From: CAYZQH01 sp050300015
GTDB lineage: Bacteria; Pseudomonadota; Gammaproteobacteria; Pseudomonadales; Cellvibrionaceae
Length of the DNA: 64,000 nucleotides
Direction of reading: 5' to 3'
Assembly: GCA_050300015.1 (NCBI GenBank)
Contig: JBNKWZ010000029.1
Location: forward strand, 1-64,000
Below the pieces are notes generated by a model. The model was not told the origin of the DNA. It did not search any database and saw nothing but the letters and a program-made list of their open reading frames with translations. Position 1 is the first letter of the stretch. Every line of letters begins with the position of its first letter. Made by a program: the position numbers and the translations under genes. Of this stretch, positions 18,257 to 26,741 are shown piece by piece.

Positions 18257-18999
18257 AAGTCCTCCTGTTTGGACTTTTCTTGCATCCACTGCAACAATGC
18301 ACTTAGATTCTCTGGGTTAGCTAAATGAGCAATGATGGGTCTGATGGTAATTCGTCCGTGTTGATCAGGCGTTGTAACCAGGCCGTGTGTTTTCAGTTGC
18401 TCTAGTAATTGGGTCACACGCGAACGCTCTCTTGCCTCACTGCCAAGTTCACCAAAGTAGACCTTTAGTTCTGGAATGATCTCTTCAAGGGATACAATCG
18501 CGTTATTCGAGCCGGTACCTGCCTCCTGTTCGTGGGCAACAAAATATTTTCTTAATATTGCGACCAACAGCGTTTGTTCCATGGTAAATCGCTGTTTGCG
18601 TACAAGCGGATGCGACCAATCATCTCTCTCCTCAGTTGAAGGTTCCGCTAACGTGACTAGGAATACCAGGCCTCGAACTTCATCTGCACGTGCCACCAAA
18701 TCAAAGGGTTCAAGAATGGTGTTGAGTTCAGTGATTTTATTCAGCGCCGCTCGATACAGATTTGGTTTATGACTCTCCTCAAGCAGTCCATACCGAAGAA
18801 GTTCCTGGGCTACATTTCTTAAAATAATCTCGGTTCGGGGTGAGTCGTCGCCGTCTCTTTCTACCGGTTCTTCTCCGCTTGGCTCATAATCATCAAAAGA
18901 CTCTTCTTCAAGGTTTTCATCATCAATCGAAAGAGCTGATTCCTTATTTTGCTTTTGCCCGATCTGCGTTGCCAAATCGTCAAATATTCCTTTAGTCAT
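18253..18999 (-). CDS. jetB: Wadjet subunit JetB (DUF4194, MukE-like)
   Basis: A 248-residue winged-helix protein matching the DUF4194/JetB family, comparable to MukE. It bridges JetA and the SMC heads. The N-terminal 60 residues are highly acidic (EEESFDDYEPSGEEP). The folded part has helices (RYGLLEE, VRKQRFTMEQTLLVAILRKYF) and a C-terminal winged helix around TQLLEQLKTHGLV. I chose the ATG at 18999, which has GAGG 9 bases upstream and does not overlap jetA; the longer frame from 19050 would overlap it. The stop overlaps the jetC GTG. Confidence 0.9.
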   Translation of the reverse strand: MTKGIFDDLATQIGQKQNKESALSIDDENLEEESFDDYEPSGEEPVERDGDDSPRTEIILRNVAQELLRYGLLEESHKPNLYRAALNKITELNTILEPFDLVARADEVRGLVFLVTLAEPSTEERDDWSHPLVRKQRFTMEQTLLVAILRKYFVAHEQEAGTGSNNAIVSLEEIIPELKVYFGELGSEARERSRVTQLLEQLKTHGLVTTPDQHGRITIRPIIAHLANPENLSALLQWMQEKSKQEDL

Positions 19000-19024
19000 T
19001 TTGTTCGCCTCAATTGGAGGTTGG

Positions 19025-20524
19025 TTAGAGCTCCCATGAAATTCCCTCAAAATCTTTTTCTTCGAATGCTACCTGCGGAATGCGAAATAGCCATATGGTG
19101 GCGTCCTCATCTATAAGCTCAACCACTTCTGTTTCTGAGCCCAGAATCTCTATTCCTGCTTCGCGAGCCATTCCGATCCAAAGTGCCAATGTTTCAAGGT
19201 CATGGCCAGGATCGCAAGCTTGGGCTAGCTCGGCAATGGTTACTGGTCGTTGTTTTTTCGCCAATGTTGCCAGTGTTTCACGAATGACGGCTTCGCGATC
19301 CAAACCCTGCAATGCTTCCCAGAATTCTTCTCCGATATCGCTAATGTCTGCGGTCTGCTCGGAAAAATCCAGGTTCCTCAGACTGTCATCCTCTAAAGAC
19401 TGAAATCGGATCCGTTCTACTACTGGAATATTACCCAAGGCAAATCCTATCGGTGGTAGTGGGGCGGCACTTTTTCGTACTTTATTGCTGGACCAATCCA
19501 ATTCAAGTGCAGTGCTCATGATTTCGGTAAGTAACGCACCCACTCTGTGATGTTCGGCGGTTAATCCCGTTTTTAAAAAACCTTTCACATCTTTTTCACT
19601 GCGCGATCTTGCCTGCAATACAGGTTGGCTCTCTCGCACTAGTCGTCCCCGTAACCAGCGCAGATCATTAATTTGGGCTCGATTAAGTGCCTTTTCGGCT
19701 GCGGGGTGAGACAATATCGACTTAAGACGGTGGGTCATTTCCTCCAATTGCCCCGGTGCGCGCATTTGTTGCTGGAAAGCATCGAACACTCGGCCTTCTG
19801 GTGTTGAAATTAATTCTTCTTGGCCATCAAGTAAACGATCCATAATATTTCCACGATGGAATCCTTCGGACATGATGTCTTGACGCAGCTGACGATCAGC
19901 CTCCCGCCATGAATCCTCAACACGCCGGAAATCGGCCCGAAGCCCTGAGGCGAGGGCATAAATTTCACGAATACGCTCTATAGTCGTCTCTTCGGAAAGT
20001 ACATCGATATCCCCGATGTCAACTCGCTCAAGCTCGGATTCAAGCTCTTGAATTTTCCGTTTGATGGCGGCTTTTCTAAGCCCAGGATTTGGCGTAAGAC
20101 TTACATTTAGGTTTTCAATTTCTCGCTGGACAACCAGTAAACGAGAAGCTGTGGAGGTCATAATGCGATTTTCTAAAGATTCCACAAATTGCATTGCGGT
20201 GTTGAGAGCGTCAGTTGCATAAATGCGCTGCCCGCGTTCAATTACAAAGCCACGCTTGATCCACTGCCGCAGTTCCTGGTTCGCAAGAAGACCTGTATTT
20301 CTTGGGTCGATATCATATTGGCTGTCCGACGCGAATTCAGACAACATCTCGGTGAGTGACTGTAAAACAACTTCTTCTGCGATACCATCGTCTGAATCGT
20401 CAAATAACGTTACCAAACACCCTAGGACGAGTGGTCCTCGTGTGGAGGCTAATAGAAGCCAAGCCGGATGCTCTTTTCGTGCCCGGGAATATTTTTCTGT
20501 TCGCCTCAGGACATCGTGATCCAT
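19025..20524 (-). CDS. jetA: Wadjet subunit JetA (DUF3375, MukF-like kleisin)
   Basis: A 499-residue DUF3375 protein, the kleisin-like subunit of type I Wadjet, which links JetB and the SMC heads. It has the typical family start (HPAWLLLAS...GPLVLGCLVTLF) and a central helical/coiled-coil part with arginine- and glutamate-rich helices at about 110-300. A C-terminal domain is expected to bind the SMC head. AGGAG precedes the ATG. It is the first gene of the operon. A 187-base gap separates it from capP, encoded upstream on the same strand, and I see no terminator in that gap. Confidence 0.92.
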   Translation of the reverse strand: MDHDVLRRTEKYSRARKEHPAWLLLASTRGPLVLGCLVTLFDDSDDGIAEEVVLQSLTEMLSEFASDSQYDIDPRNTGLLANQELRQWIKRGFVIERGQRIYATDALNTAMQFVESLENRIMTSTASRLLVVQREIENLNVSLTPNPGLRKAAIKRKIQELESELERVDIGDIDVLSEETTIERIREIYALASGLRADFRRVEDSWREADRQLRQDIMSEGFHRGNIMDRLLDGQEELISTPEGRVFDAFQQQMRAPGQLEEMTHRLKSILSHPAAEKALNRAQINDLRWLRGRLVRESQPVLQARSRSEKDVKGFLKTGLTAEHHRVGALLTEIMSTALELDWSSNKVRKSAAPLPPIGFALGNIPVVERIRFQSLEDDSLRNLDFSEQTADISDIGEEFWEALQGLDREAVIRETLATLAKKQRPVTIAELAQACDPGHDLETLALWIGMAREAGIEILGSETEVVELIDEDATIWLFRIPQVAFEEKDFEGISWEL

Positions 20525-20711
20525 ACAATGACTCCTACTATGGTTCGCTCATTAAAACCTTCAATTTAAAAGAGAACAGCTTCAGGCACTAGGCTCAACA
20601 ATACCGAGAAATATCGTGTTTGCACGCTACTTTTGATATCCGCAGATCTCTAGCCACTTATCGACACTCAATTAGACGGATATGTGGGAATTAAACAAAT
20701 CCTCAGAGCAA

Positions 20712-21587
20712 TCAAATATCCTCCTGATCTTGAGTGTGCGAATAATTCAACGCGTTATTTTCAAGTTGCAGCAAAGAAATTGTAAATTCATAGAGCTCCG
20801 AGAATACAACCATTTCCGTGCAACTTTCATTAAACCAAGCTCCAGGTGGAAGCTGAATTCCCTGCCTTTGATTCTCTGTTGTGAGATTACCGGACGCCAG
20901 TGATCCAACAGGAATAGGGATAGGCGCTCTGTTTGATGTCTTAAAATAAACGCCACTTCGAAATGCAGCTTTGCTTGATCTAGCCCACAGAACGAACCCG
21001 TCACGAGAAACCACCAAAACTGCTCGGCGTTCCGTATATTCTATCCACCTCAGAGCTGCCGCGATTAGAGAGACACCATACCTGTCTGCGCAATGCCCAA
21101 TCATGTCTAGGTCAATCGCACTTGTTGCACTAATTTGCTTTCGATAGTCATCCAATGGCATCAATAAGTTCGCAGCGAACACATTGGCTTCGTGCTCAAT
21201 TACACCAAACGCAGAGTCCCATCGAACCATATCCTGCTCTCCGCACTCAATACCATTTGGGTAGTCCAACCTATGCAAAAGGTAATGACCCAGCTCGTGA
21301 GCCAAGGTATAGTTAATGCGCCCTTTCGACTGCATGGCACTATTATAAATAATGCCCCAACCCTTTTTCCCAACTGGGGCTTTAAACAATCCACCATCAA
21401 ACCTGGGAAGAGAAGCGCCCGTCACTTTAGTGATAGGGTCGTCGGGATATTTGTGGTGAGAAAAATCCTTTGCAATCGCTTTCACATCGACAGGGAAGCG
21501 CTCGTGCTCACCGGCAAAGGCATTCAAAATATGGGTTAACTGGAACGCCCATTTTTGGGGCGTCATATTATCCGTCATCGTCCTCAT
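20712..21587 (-). CDS. capP: CBASS regulator CapP, ImmA/IrrE-like metallopeptidase
   Basis: About 291 residues. The N-terminal domain is an ImmA/IrrE zinc peptidase with the motif HELGH at 97-101 and a downstream glutamate in IEHEANVFAANLLMP for the third ligand. The C-terminal part (VSRDGFVLWARSS onward) looks like a sensor domain. In known CBASS loci CapP cleaves the repressor CapH when activated by single-stranded DNA, turning on the operon after DNA damage. Paired here with an HTH gene and divergent from cdnC, it fits that role. Three in-frame ATGs (21587, 21578, 21566) leave the start open; all lie at the capH stop, so translation is coupled. Confidence 0.88.
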   Translation of the reverse strand: MRTMTDNMTPQKWAFQLTHILNAFAGEHERFPVDVKAIAKDFSHHKYPDDPITKVTGASLPRFDGGLFKAPVGKKGWGIIYNSAMQSKGRINYTLAHELGHYLLHRLDYPNGIECGEQDMVRWDSAFGVIEHEANVFAANLLMPLDDYRKQISATSAIDLDMIGHCADRYGVSLIAAALRWIEYTERRAVLVVSRDGFVLWARSSKAAFRSGVYFKTSNRAPIPIPVGSLASGNLTTENQRQGIQLPPGAWFNESCTEMVVFSELYEFTISLLQLENNALNYSHTQDQEDI

Positions 21588-21900
21588 CCCACATATCTAC
21601 CAAAGAACGAATTTTTGCCTTAGTTTTATCATCCATTTGCTGGTACTTCCGATAAAACCGGGCATCCTTAGCGTCCTCCATGGTGATGTTGGATTCTTCG
21701 TCGAGCAAATACTCTATCGTCACGCCCAAGTGAAAAGCAATTTTAGAGATCTTCTCTGCAGATGGCCGCGGTGGAGCCTTGTTCTCAAGCTCCCAGATGT
21801 AACTCTTACTAGACCCTGTTAACTCCGCAAGTTTTTCAAGGGTGTACTTTTTCTTGTCTCTTAGCTCTTTTATCTTCGTTCCCAAAGCGGTTTTGGTCAT
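21568..21900 (-). CDS. capH: CBASS repressor CapH, XRE-type HTH
   Basis: A 110-residue protein with an N-terminal XRE helix-turn-helix (LEKLAELTGSSKSYIWELENK, about residues 20-40). A C-terminal helix bundle (RFYRKYQQMDDKTKAKIRSLVDMW) would serve dimerisation. Members of this family repress CBASS transcription until CapP cleaves them. It is divergent from cdnC across 126 bases that contain two GTTCAGAGT copies. The acidic tail (WDEDDDG) overlaps the capP start. The CapH role is inferred from architecture and position, which match published CapH-CapP loci. Confidence 0.88.
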   Translation of the reverse strand: MTKTALGTKIKELRDKKKYTLEKLAELTGSSKSYIWELENKAPPRPSAEKISKIAFHLGVTIEYLLDEESNITMEDAKDARFYRKYQQMDDKTKAKIRSLVDMWDEDDDG

Positions 21901-21925
21901 AGCACCTCCAACAAACTACTCAAAA

Positions 21926-21999
21926 GTTCAGAGTTGAAGTACATTTTAGTATTGACTTCCGGAAATATCCATGTTTTTATAATGTTCAGAGTACCGAAC
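21926..21999. promoter_or_regulatory. Divergent capH/cdnC control region with candidate CapH operators
   Basis: GTTCAGAGT occurs twice, at 21926-21934 and 21984-21992. Each copy starts an imperfect palindrome: TTCA-4-TGAA (21927-21938) and GTTC-8-GAAC (21984-21999). Between them are TTGACT (21952-21957) and a perfect TATAAT (21978-21983), facing cdnC but 20 bases apart, longer than ideal. The second palindrome would cover the transcription start, which suits a repressor. CapH binding is inferred. Confidence 0.55.
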
Positions 22000-22026
22000 A
22001 ATATGTATGAGTATAGAGGTAAACCC

Positions 22027-22992
22027 GTGTCTCGCGAACATGTAAATCACAAAGACATCGCTAATTTTGCACAAAACAAGGTGAATCTCCCTGCAGACAA
22101 GGCCAATGAATACCGCGCTCAAGCGAGGAGGCTGCGGGAGAAAGTAGAGAGTTACCTTGATGAGCATCCAGACTTCTCCCTTAAAAAGATGATGCTGTCA
22201 GGCAGCCTAGCTAAGGGTACGGCGCTTCGGACACTTAATGATATTGATGTAGCCTGTTATGTGAGCGGCGCGGATGCACCATCAGACATACCCAAATTGT
22301 TGGAATATATCGCAGAGCGACTTCGTAAGGCATTCCCTAATTTTTCACCCGACCAAGTAAAACCTCAAACATACAGCATTACAGTATCTTTCAAAGGCTC
22401 TGGACTTGACGTGGATATCGTCCCCATCCTGTATTATGGTGACAAAAACTGGTACGGAAACCTTGTTAGTCAGGACGATGGATCATTTCTTAAGACCAGC
22501 ATTCCCCTCCATCTTGATTTTATTAAAAAGCGAAAGCAACTACACGAACAGAACTTCGCACAAGTAGTTCGCTTAGTTAAATTTTGGGCCCGTAAGGAAA
22601 AACGAGAGAGGGATGGATTCCGTTTCAAATCTTTCATGATTGAATTAATTCTTGCGAAACTTAGTGACAACGGGGAGCCGTTTTCCGACTACCCAGAGGC
22701 TCTTCAAAGTTTTTTTACCTATGTCGCTAAAACGGACATGCGAGAACTGATTGTATTTAGTGACTATTACTCACCGGATAAAATAGGCTCGATTATATCG
22801 CCTGTCAAAATAATTGATCCTGTAAATGAAAAAAACAATGTCAGCGATCTGTACACAAGTTCTCAAGCGGACATGATTGTTGATGCAGCGCTAGATGCGG
22901 GGGATGCTATTGACACTGCTCTTGCCGCAACAACAAAGCAAGATACGATTTACTATTGGCAAAAGGTCTTTGGATCTTCCTTTCAAGTGTGA
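22027..22992 (+). CDS. cdnC: CBASS nucleotidyltransferase CdnC
   Basis: A 321-residue CD-NTase. On phage infection it should make a cyclic trinucleotide (cAAA in studied relatives) that activates NucC. The core has GS at 59-60, D72 and D74 in NDIDVA, and D130 in GLDVDIV: the full metal-binding triad. I start it at the GTG at 22027 because AGAGGT sits 6 bases upstream and the product then begins like the E. coli enzyme, which places the aspartates at the same numbers. A longer frame from 21934 would read through the promoter region. Sequence resembles E. coli CdnC closely over its whole length, as far as I can recall it. It is first in a four-gene operon. Confidence 0.93.
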   Translation: MSREHVNHKDIANFAQNKVNLPADKANEYRAQARRLREKVESYLDEHPDFSLKKMMLSGSLAKGTALRTLNDIDVACYVSGADAPSDIPKLLEYIAERLRKAFPNFSPDQVKPQTYSITVSFKGSGLDVDIVPILYYGDKNWYGNLVSQDDGSFLKTSIPLHLDFIKKRKQLHEQNFAQVVRLVKFWARKEKRERDGFRFKSFMIELILAKLSDNGEPFSDYPEALQSFFTYVAKTDMRELIVFSDYYSPDKIGSIISPVKIIDPVNEKNNVSDLYTSSQADMIVDAALDAGDAIDTALAATTKQDTIYYWQKVFGSSFQV

Positions 22993-23000
22993 GGTAACTA

Positions 23001-23513
23001 ATGAGCTCTAGCTATACGATTACTGAATCGACCACTTTTACTATCACCCATGCAAAATACATTGCATCCAAGGTTGCTGCTGACTTAAAACGAATTCAAC
23101 GATTTTATAATTACCCAAGTGACTTGCAGATCGAAAGGTACGAAAAGGAAATTACTCAATTTTTGAAGAATGGATTTTTGAAAAATGTTACATATGGATT
23201 CAGTAAGAATGGAAATTGGATTGAGCCAACATTGATTTATACGGCTAGCGATATTGAGTCCGAAATAAACGACGACCCTGGAAGGATTAGGCCGGGGATG
23301 GACGTGAGTGAAGCTTCATTTTACAGCTTTTTGGAGTATTCGGATGAATGGTTTTTCCAACCCGAAAGCGAAAAAGAAAAATTTAGAGAAGCACTTCCGT
23401 TTCGAAGATCTACTGCAGACACACCAGGGATTGAAGGCTACCTTCAAAGCGATAGAAACTATTCTTCAGGAGGTAAATCATTGTCACGTTCCAGCGTAAG
23501 GAGTTTTGGATGA
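23001..23513 (+). CDS. cap7: CBASS HORMA-domain protein (Cap7)
   Basis: A 170-residue bacterial HORMA-domain protein. HORMA proteins bind and activate the CD-NTase after recognising a peptide, and the TRIP13-like ATPase opens them again. The N-terminal helix (AKYIASKVAADLKRIQRFY) and the beta segment VTYGFSKNGNWIEPTLIYTA fit the family. The C-terminal part (YLQSDRNYSSGGKSLSRSSV) resembles a safety-belt tail. Primary sequence alone is weakly diagnostic, so the call rests largely on its place between cdnC and the TRIP13-like gene. A GAGG site precedes the ATG, and the stop overlaps the next start. Confidence 0.85.
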   Translation: MSSSYTITESTTFTITHAKYIASKVAADLKRIQRFYNYPSDLQIERYEKEITQFLKNGFLKNVTYGFSKNGNWIEPTLIYTASDIESEINDDPGRIRPGMDVSEASFYSFLEYSDEWFFQPESEKEKFREALPFRRSTADTPGIEGYLQSDRNYSSGGKSLSRSSVRSFG

Positions 23514-24448
23514 GCACTTCACCAATCATGAGCGGGCTTTTTGAATCACCCAAAATATACCCTGATTTTGACGCACAAGATCGTTTAAGTAAACTTATCG
23601 GTCTTGATGATCACAAGGGCCGCCTGACAAAAATATTATCACTTCTGGTGAATCCACAAGGGCTTAAAAATTGGGCTGCTGAGTACCATTCTGGGGCTGA
23701 CCACATCATAAATCTGATTCTACGACGTCCACCACTTGTTGTACTGGCAGGCGATGTTGGTTCAGGTAAATCCGAATTGGCAGAAACAATCGGTGATTCT
23801 GTCGCGCGCCAGGAAGACATTGAAATAACTCTTTTGCCCTTAAGTCTTTCAAGTCGGGGGCAAGGGCGAGTTGGTGAAATGACTCAATTGATTTCAAGCG
23901 CTTTTGAATATGCAGTAAATGAGGCTCAGAAACTCAAATCTAGTAACGGGCCGTCTCGAGGTGGTGTTATTCTATTGGTGGACGAAGCAGATGCGTTGGC
24001 GCAATCAAGGGAAGCAGCGCAGATGCATCATGAAGACAAGGCTGGTGTTAACGCATTTATCCGTGGCATAGATCGGATTGCTAATGGACAACTGCCTGCA
24101 GCCGTAATCATGTGCACTAATCGTCTCGCTTCTCTCGATCCCGCCATTCAGCGGCGTGCTGCAGACATTCTCACCTTTCACAGGCCAGACTCAGAACAGC
24201 GCTTTTCTGTACTTAACCCTTCTTTATCCGAGCTTGGATTCTCTAAGGTACAAATACAATCTGTCGTTGAAGCCACTGGACCGCGTGGCGATCGAAAATA
24301 TGGATTTACTTTTTCAGATCTCACTCAACGACTTATACCTGCCATCGTTTTAGATGCATACCCGAATCAAGCAATTACACCAGAAGGTGCCGTAAAAATC
24401 GCCCAAAGGATACTCCCAACACCTCCATTTAAGGAGACGTGCGCATGA
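23510..24448 (+). CDS. cap6: CBASS TRIP13-like AAA+ ATPase (Cap6)
   Basis: A 312-residue single-domain AAA+ ATPase of the Pch2/TRIP13 group. It has Walker A GDVGSGKS at 81-88, Walker B VILLVDEADAL near 152-162, sensor-1 MCTNR near 203 and an arginine-finger region AIQRRAADI. In CBASS it unfolds the HORMA protein to switch CD-NTase signalling off. It starts in an ATGA overlap with the HORMA gene, with AAGGAG upstream, and ends in an ATGA overlap with nucC, so all three are translationally coupled. Confidence 0.92.
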   Translation: MSTSPIMSGLFESPKIYPDFDAQDRLSKLIGLDDHKGRLTKILSLLVNPQGLKNWAAEYHSGADHIINLILRRPPLVVLAGDVGSGKSELAETIGDSVARQEDIEITLLPLSLSSRGQGRVGEMTQLISSAFEYAVNEAQKLKSSNGPSRGGVILLVDEADALAQSREAAQMHHEDKAGVNAFIRGIDRIANGQLPAAVIMCTNRLASLDPAIQRRAADILTFHRPDSEQRFSVLNPSLSELGFSKVQIQSVVEATGPRGDRKYGFTFSDLTQRLIPAIVLDAYPNQAITPEGAVKIAQRILPTPPFKETCA

Positions 24449-25173
24449 GCAGTTGGTCTCTACCAAAATTGTTAAAAAACCTACACAAGGATATTGAGGG
24501 AAAGCTATCGAATGTTCGTGATTCTATCGCTCACCCCGGCGCAAAAGGTGATGGGAGTGAGAAAGTATGGTTAGAGCTATTAAACACCTACCTTCCCAAA
24601 AGGTATCAGGCCGCCAATGCCTTTATTGTAGATAGCAATGGTCTTTTTAGCGATCAAATTGATGTAGTGGTTTTTGACCGTCAATACTCGCCATTTGTTT
24701 TTTATTTTCAAGGTCAAACAATCATTCCAGCAGAAAGCGTCTATGCAGTGTTCGAAGCAAAGCAAACACTAAACCTGGGGATGATTAAATATGCGCAAGA
24801 GAAAGTTAAGAGCGTGAGAAATCTCCATCGAACGTCATTGCCGATACCGCATGCAGGCGGGGTTTATCCAGCTAAACCATTGATTCCAATTTTGGGAGGT
24901 ATTTTGACATTAGAGAGTGATTGGAGTCCTGCTCTTGGTGAACCATTGCTAAACCAACTTGGAGCTGAGACAGGCAATTCCCTGTTAAATATTGGGTGTG
25001 TTGCAAGCCATGGTTATTTTTACCATGATAACGAGATGAACCAGTTTAACTTGCTGCCTGAACCAAAGGCGGCGACTGCATTCTTATTTAAATTGATCTC
25101 GGAATTACAATTCAGCGGCACGGTACCAATGATTGATATTCAAGCTTACGGAAAGTGGTTATTGGAGGAATAG
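24445..25173 (+). CDS. nucC: CBASS effector nuclease NucC
   Basis: A 242-residue restriction-enzyme-fold nuclease. In studied systems NucC forms trimers that cAAA joins into hexamers, which cut double-stranded DNA and kill the infected cell. Active-site residues D73 (SDQIDVVVFD), E104 and K106 (VFEAK) are present at the same positions as in E. coli NucC, which supports the ATG at 24445 over the in-frame GTG at 24439. AAGGAG lies 8 bases upstream. The stretches HRTSLPIPHAGG and PAKPLIPILGG and the C-terminal IDIQAYGKWL are near-diagnostic. The effector appears intact. Confidence 0.95.
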   Translation: MSSWSLPKLLKNLHKDIEGKLSNVRDSIAHPGAKGDGSEKVWLELLNTYLPKRYQAANAFIVDSNGLFSDQIDVVVFDRQYSPFVFYFQGQTIIPAESVYAVFEAKQTLNLGMIKYAQEKVKSVRNLHRTSLPIPHAGGVYPAKPLIPILGGILTLESDWSPALGEPLLNQLGAETGNSLLNIGCVASHGYFYHDNEMNQFNLLPEPKAATAFLFKLISELQFSGTVPMIDIQAYGKWLLEE

Positions 25174-25200
25174 CGCTTTCAATTACATCAATTGTTTTGT

Positions 25201-25218
25201 GATCAAAGCAATTTGATC
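25201..25218 (+). terminator. Stem-loop after nucC
   Basis: A perfect GATCAAA / TTTGATC hairpin with a GCAA tetraloop starts 27 bases after the nucC stop. There is no T-run, so it may stabilise the 3' end rather than terminate on its own. Confidence 0.4.
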
Positions 25219-25770
25219 GGTTGCAAGTTAACAAATACAGCTGAACTCAGCATGCATCCAGCCAGAAGGTTGGTCGGATCCGCTTGTGGGACCATGCACC
25301 AAGCCAAGCGGGCGACCATCTTTCGAAGGCCTTGCTGGTGTACGCAAATGGCCTGAAATTTGGGGATTAGGTTAGATGAATTTAACGGTGACCTGCTGCT
25401 CTCAGGCTCAGTAGGCTATTTGCTCTTATCGCAGGCCACCCAAGGCGCTTCGCAGATCCCATTGCTGTTTTACGACGGAGGGGACTCATACCCAGTCAGT
25501 CTTTATTTTAGGTGCAAGAGCTTGGAGGGTCAATCGACTTGTTTAATGCCACCATGTTACGTTAGCCCGTATCGTGCCCCGCGTTGTCAGCATGCCGCCA
25601 ATGGCGATACCTCCTTTTGTAAAAAAGTTGAAAGTATGGAGCGCCGTTTAGATGTGTTTGAATATGTTCAATATTGCTCAGCGCTTGAGCTAAATCCGGT
25701 CGGCGGATTGGCTGTTCTTGAACATTGATCTTTAAACCATTAAGACGTGGCCAATTCCACCTAATCCAGG
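25219..25770. other. Junction between defence island and mobile region, no supported gene
   Basis: About 550 bases. A plus-strand frame at 25360-25728 (TTG start, cysteine-rich, 122 codons) has no ribosome-binding site and no known domain, so I do not call it. The sequence is mixed in composition and looks like scar DNA between the CBASS operon and the mobile region. Confidence 0.4.
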
Positions 25771-25962
25771 TTATCTTCGCTTCAAAGGAAATCCACTAGC
25801 AACTGCTCGGCCGATTGGGCTCTTTGCCAAATGATCCTTGCCATCAAATTTCCCATTATTTCGGGCTTCTTGCATGGCCTCACGCTGACGCTCGGGCATA
25901 TCTGCAATGTGTTTTGGAAGCACCTTGGCTTCTTCTCGTGAGTCGTTTTTACTCTTATCCAC
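25771..25962 (-). CDS. Small hydrophilic protein, unrecognised
   Basis: A 63-residue, highly charged, probably disordered protein rich in K, E, D and R, with no cysteine or hydrophobic segment. The composition (PERQREAMQEARNNGKFDGKD) looks like real coding sequence rather than chance. No domain recognised. It is isolated, between the CBASS operon and the mobile region. It could be a stress-type or DNA-binding small protein; the evidence is composition only. Confidence 0.35.
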   Translation of the reverse strand: MDKSKNDSREEAKVLPKHIADMPERQREAMQEARNNGKFDGKDHLAKSPIGRAVASGFPLKRR

Positions 25963-26059
25963 TGCTTATTACCCAATATTTTTGCTTGATGCTTCTAGCT
26001 TAGAGTACCCGGTCTACTAAGTCATCGGCTTTCGTCTATTACTCAAAGGTCAAGTTAGA

Positions 26060-26125
26060 AAAATCGCTATTCCCTCGTCGTGAAACCATCTTTCCCTCTT
26101 AGCAAAATCGCTGCGCCCTCGTCGT
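26060..26125. repeat. Pair of 22-bp direct repeats, possible transposon end
   Basis: The 22-base unit AAAATCGCTNNNCCCTCGTCGT occurs at 26060-26081 and 26104-26125, starts 44 bases apart, identical except for three central bases. A degraded partial copy (CTTTCCCTCTTAGC) lies between. Repeated binding sites of this size mark the ends of several DDE transposon families. It lies just upstream of the 26.2-33 kb mobile genes. I found no matching inverted copy on the right. Confidence 0.5.
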
Positions 26126-26237
26126 AAATCCCTCCAGCTGAGGAGACCGGCTAAGTGACTATAGAGGTTTTACTAACGTGCACTTTGAGTTTCAACAAAG
26201 GCGCACCACGAATTTTACAAAGAAGAATGGTTGAAAA

Positions 26238-26741
26238 ATGAACGATAATGATCCAACACCTGTAGAGGCGCGGCAGCTAACATGGCTAATGATGGTGGTT
26301 AATGGGCCCTTGCTAGCCGGGGACCAGCTGTCACACACGTTGGGGTATGGCTCCGGGGCTGCCATGAGAAAGGCGAATAGCCGCGGTACAACTCCGGTTA
26401 CGCTTATGGAGTTACCGCACAGGAAGCTGCGATTCGCGTTGAGCGACCTGGTTGCCGGTTGGTTGATTGAGCAGCGAATGAAGCATTCAGATTTGCCGAT
26501 CCGGATTCCAGTTGAGTATGGGAAGGAGCCCTCCAGCGAGTTTAAACTCTTTCTCATTGAGAACGGGTATTTACTTCACGAAAAGCAGGTTCTCAAGTGC
26601 CTGAATATACATAGTCGAGAGGCGTTACTCGAGCTTCATTCAAGCGGAGCGTGTCCGATCCCACTATTTCGCATCGACGGTAGGCAGACGAAGCTTTTTG
26701 CACTTTCGGCCGAAGCGTTTGAAATTCAAGCTATTGGCTAG
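26238..26741 (+). CDS. Small protein with a duplicated HTH-like domain, mobile-region associated
   Basis: A 167-residue soluble protein of unrecognised family. It contains the same roughly 50-residue module twice (about 23-78 and 108-163): a helix pair, a turn, then a small beta part ending in LRFALSDL or TKLFALSAE. A third relative is encoded at 27952-28281. The first half of the module (QLSHTLGYGSGAAMRKA; QVLKCLNIHSREALLEL) reads like helix-turn-helix, so DNA binding is a fair guess. Its stop abuts the stop of the convergent gene at 26742 with no gap. The nearby IstAB/recombinase operon suggests a role in that element. Confidence 0.6.
   Translation: MNDNDPTPVEARQLTWLMMVVNGPLLAGDQLSHTLGYGSGAAMRKANSRGTTPVTLMELPHRKLRFALSDLVAGWLIEQRMKHSDLPIRIPVEYGKEPSSEFKLFLIENGYLLHEKQVLKCLNIHSREALLELHSSGACPIPLFRIDGRQTKLFALSAEAFEIQAIG

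Noticed and set aside
25360..25728. 122-codon plus-strand frame
   Set aside because: TTG start without ribosome-binding site, no domain, cysteine/proline-rich composition unlike other genes here.
25761..25772. CTAATCCAGGTT also at 39096-39107
   Set aside because: Twelve bases; the flanks do not match, and a match of this length is expected by chance in 64 kb.
26060..26125. Tn7-type transposon end
   Set aside because: Repeat size fits, but no TnsA/B/C or TniQ homologue is present.
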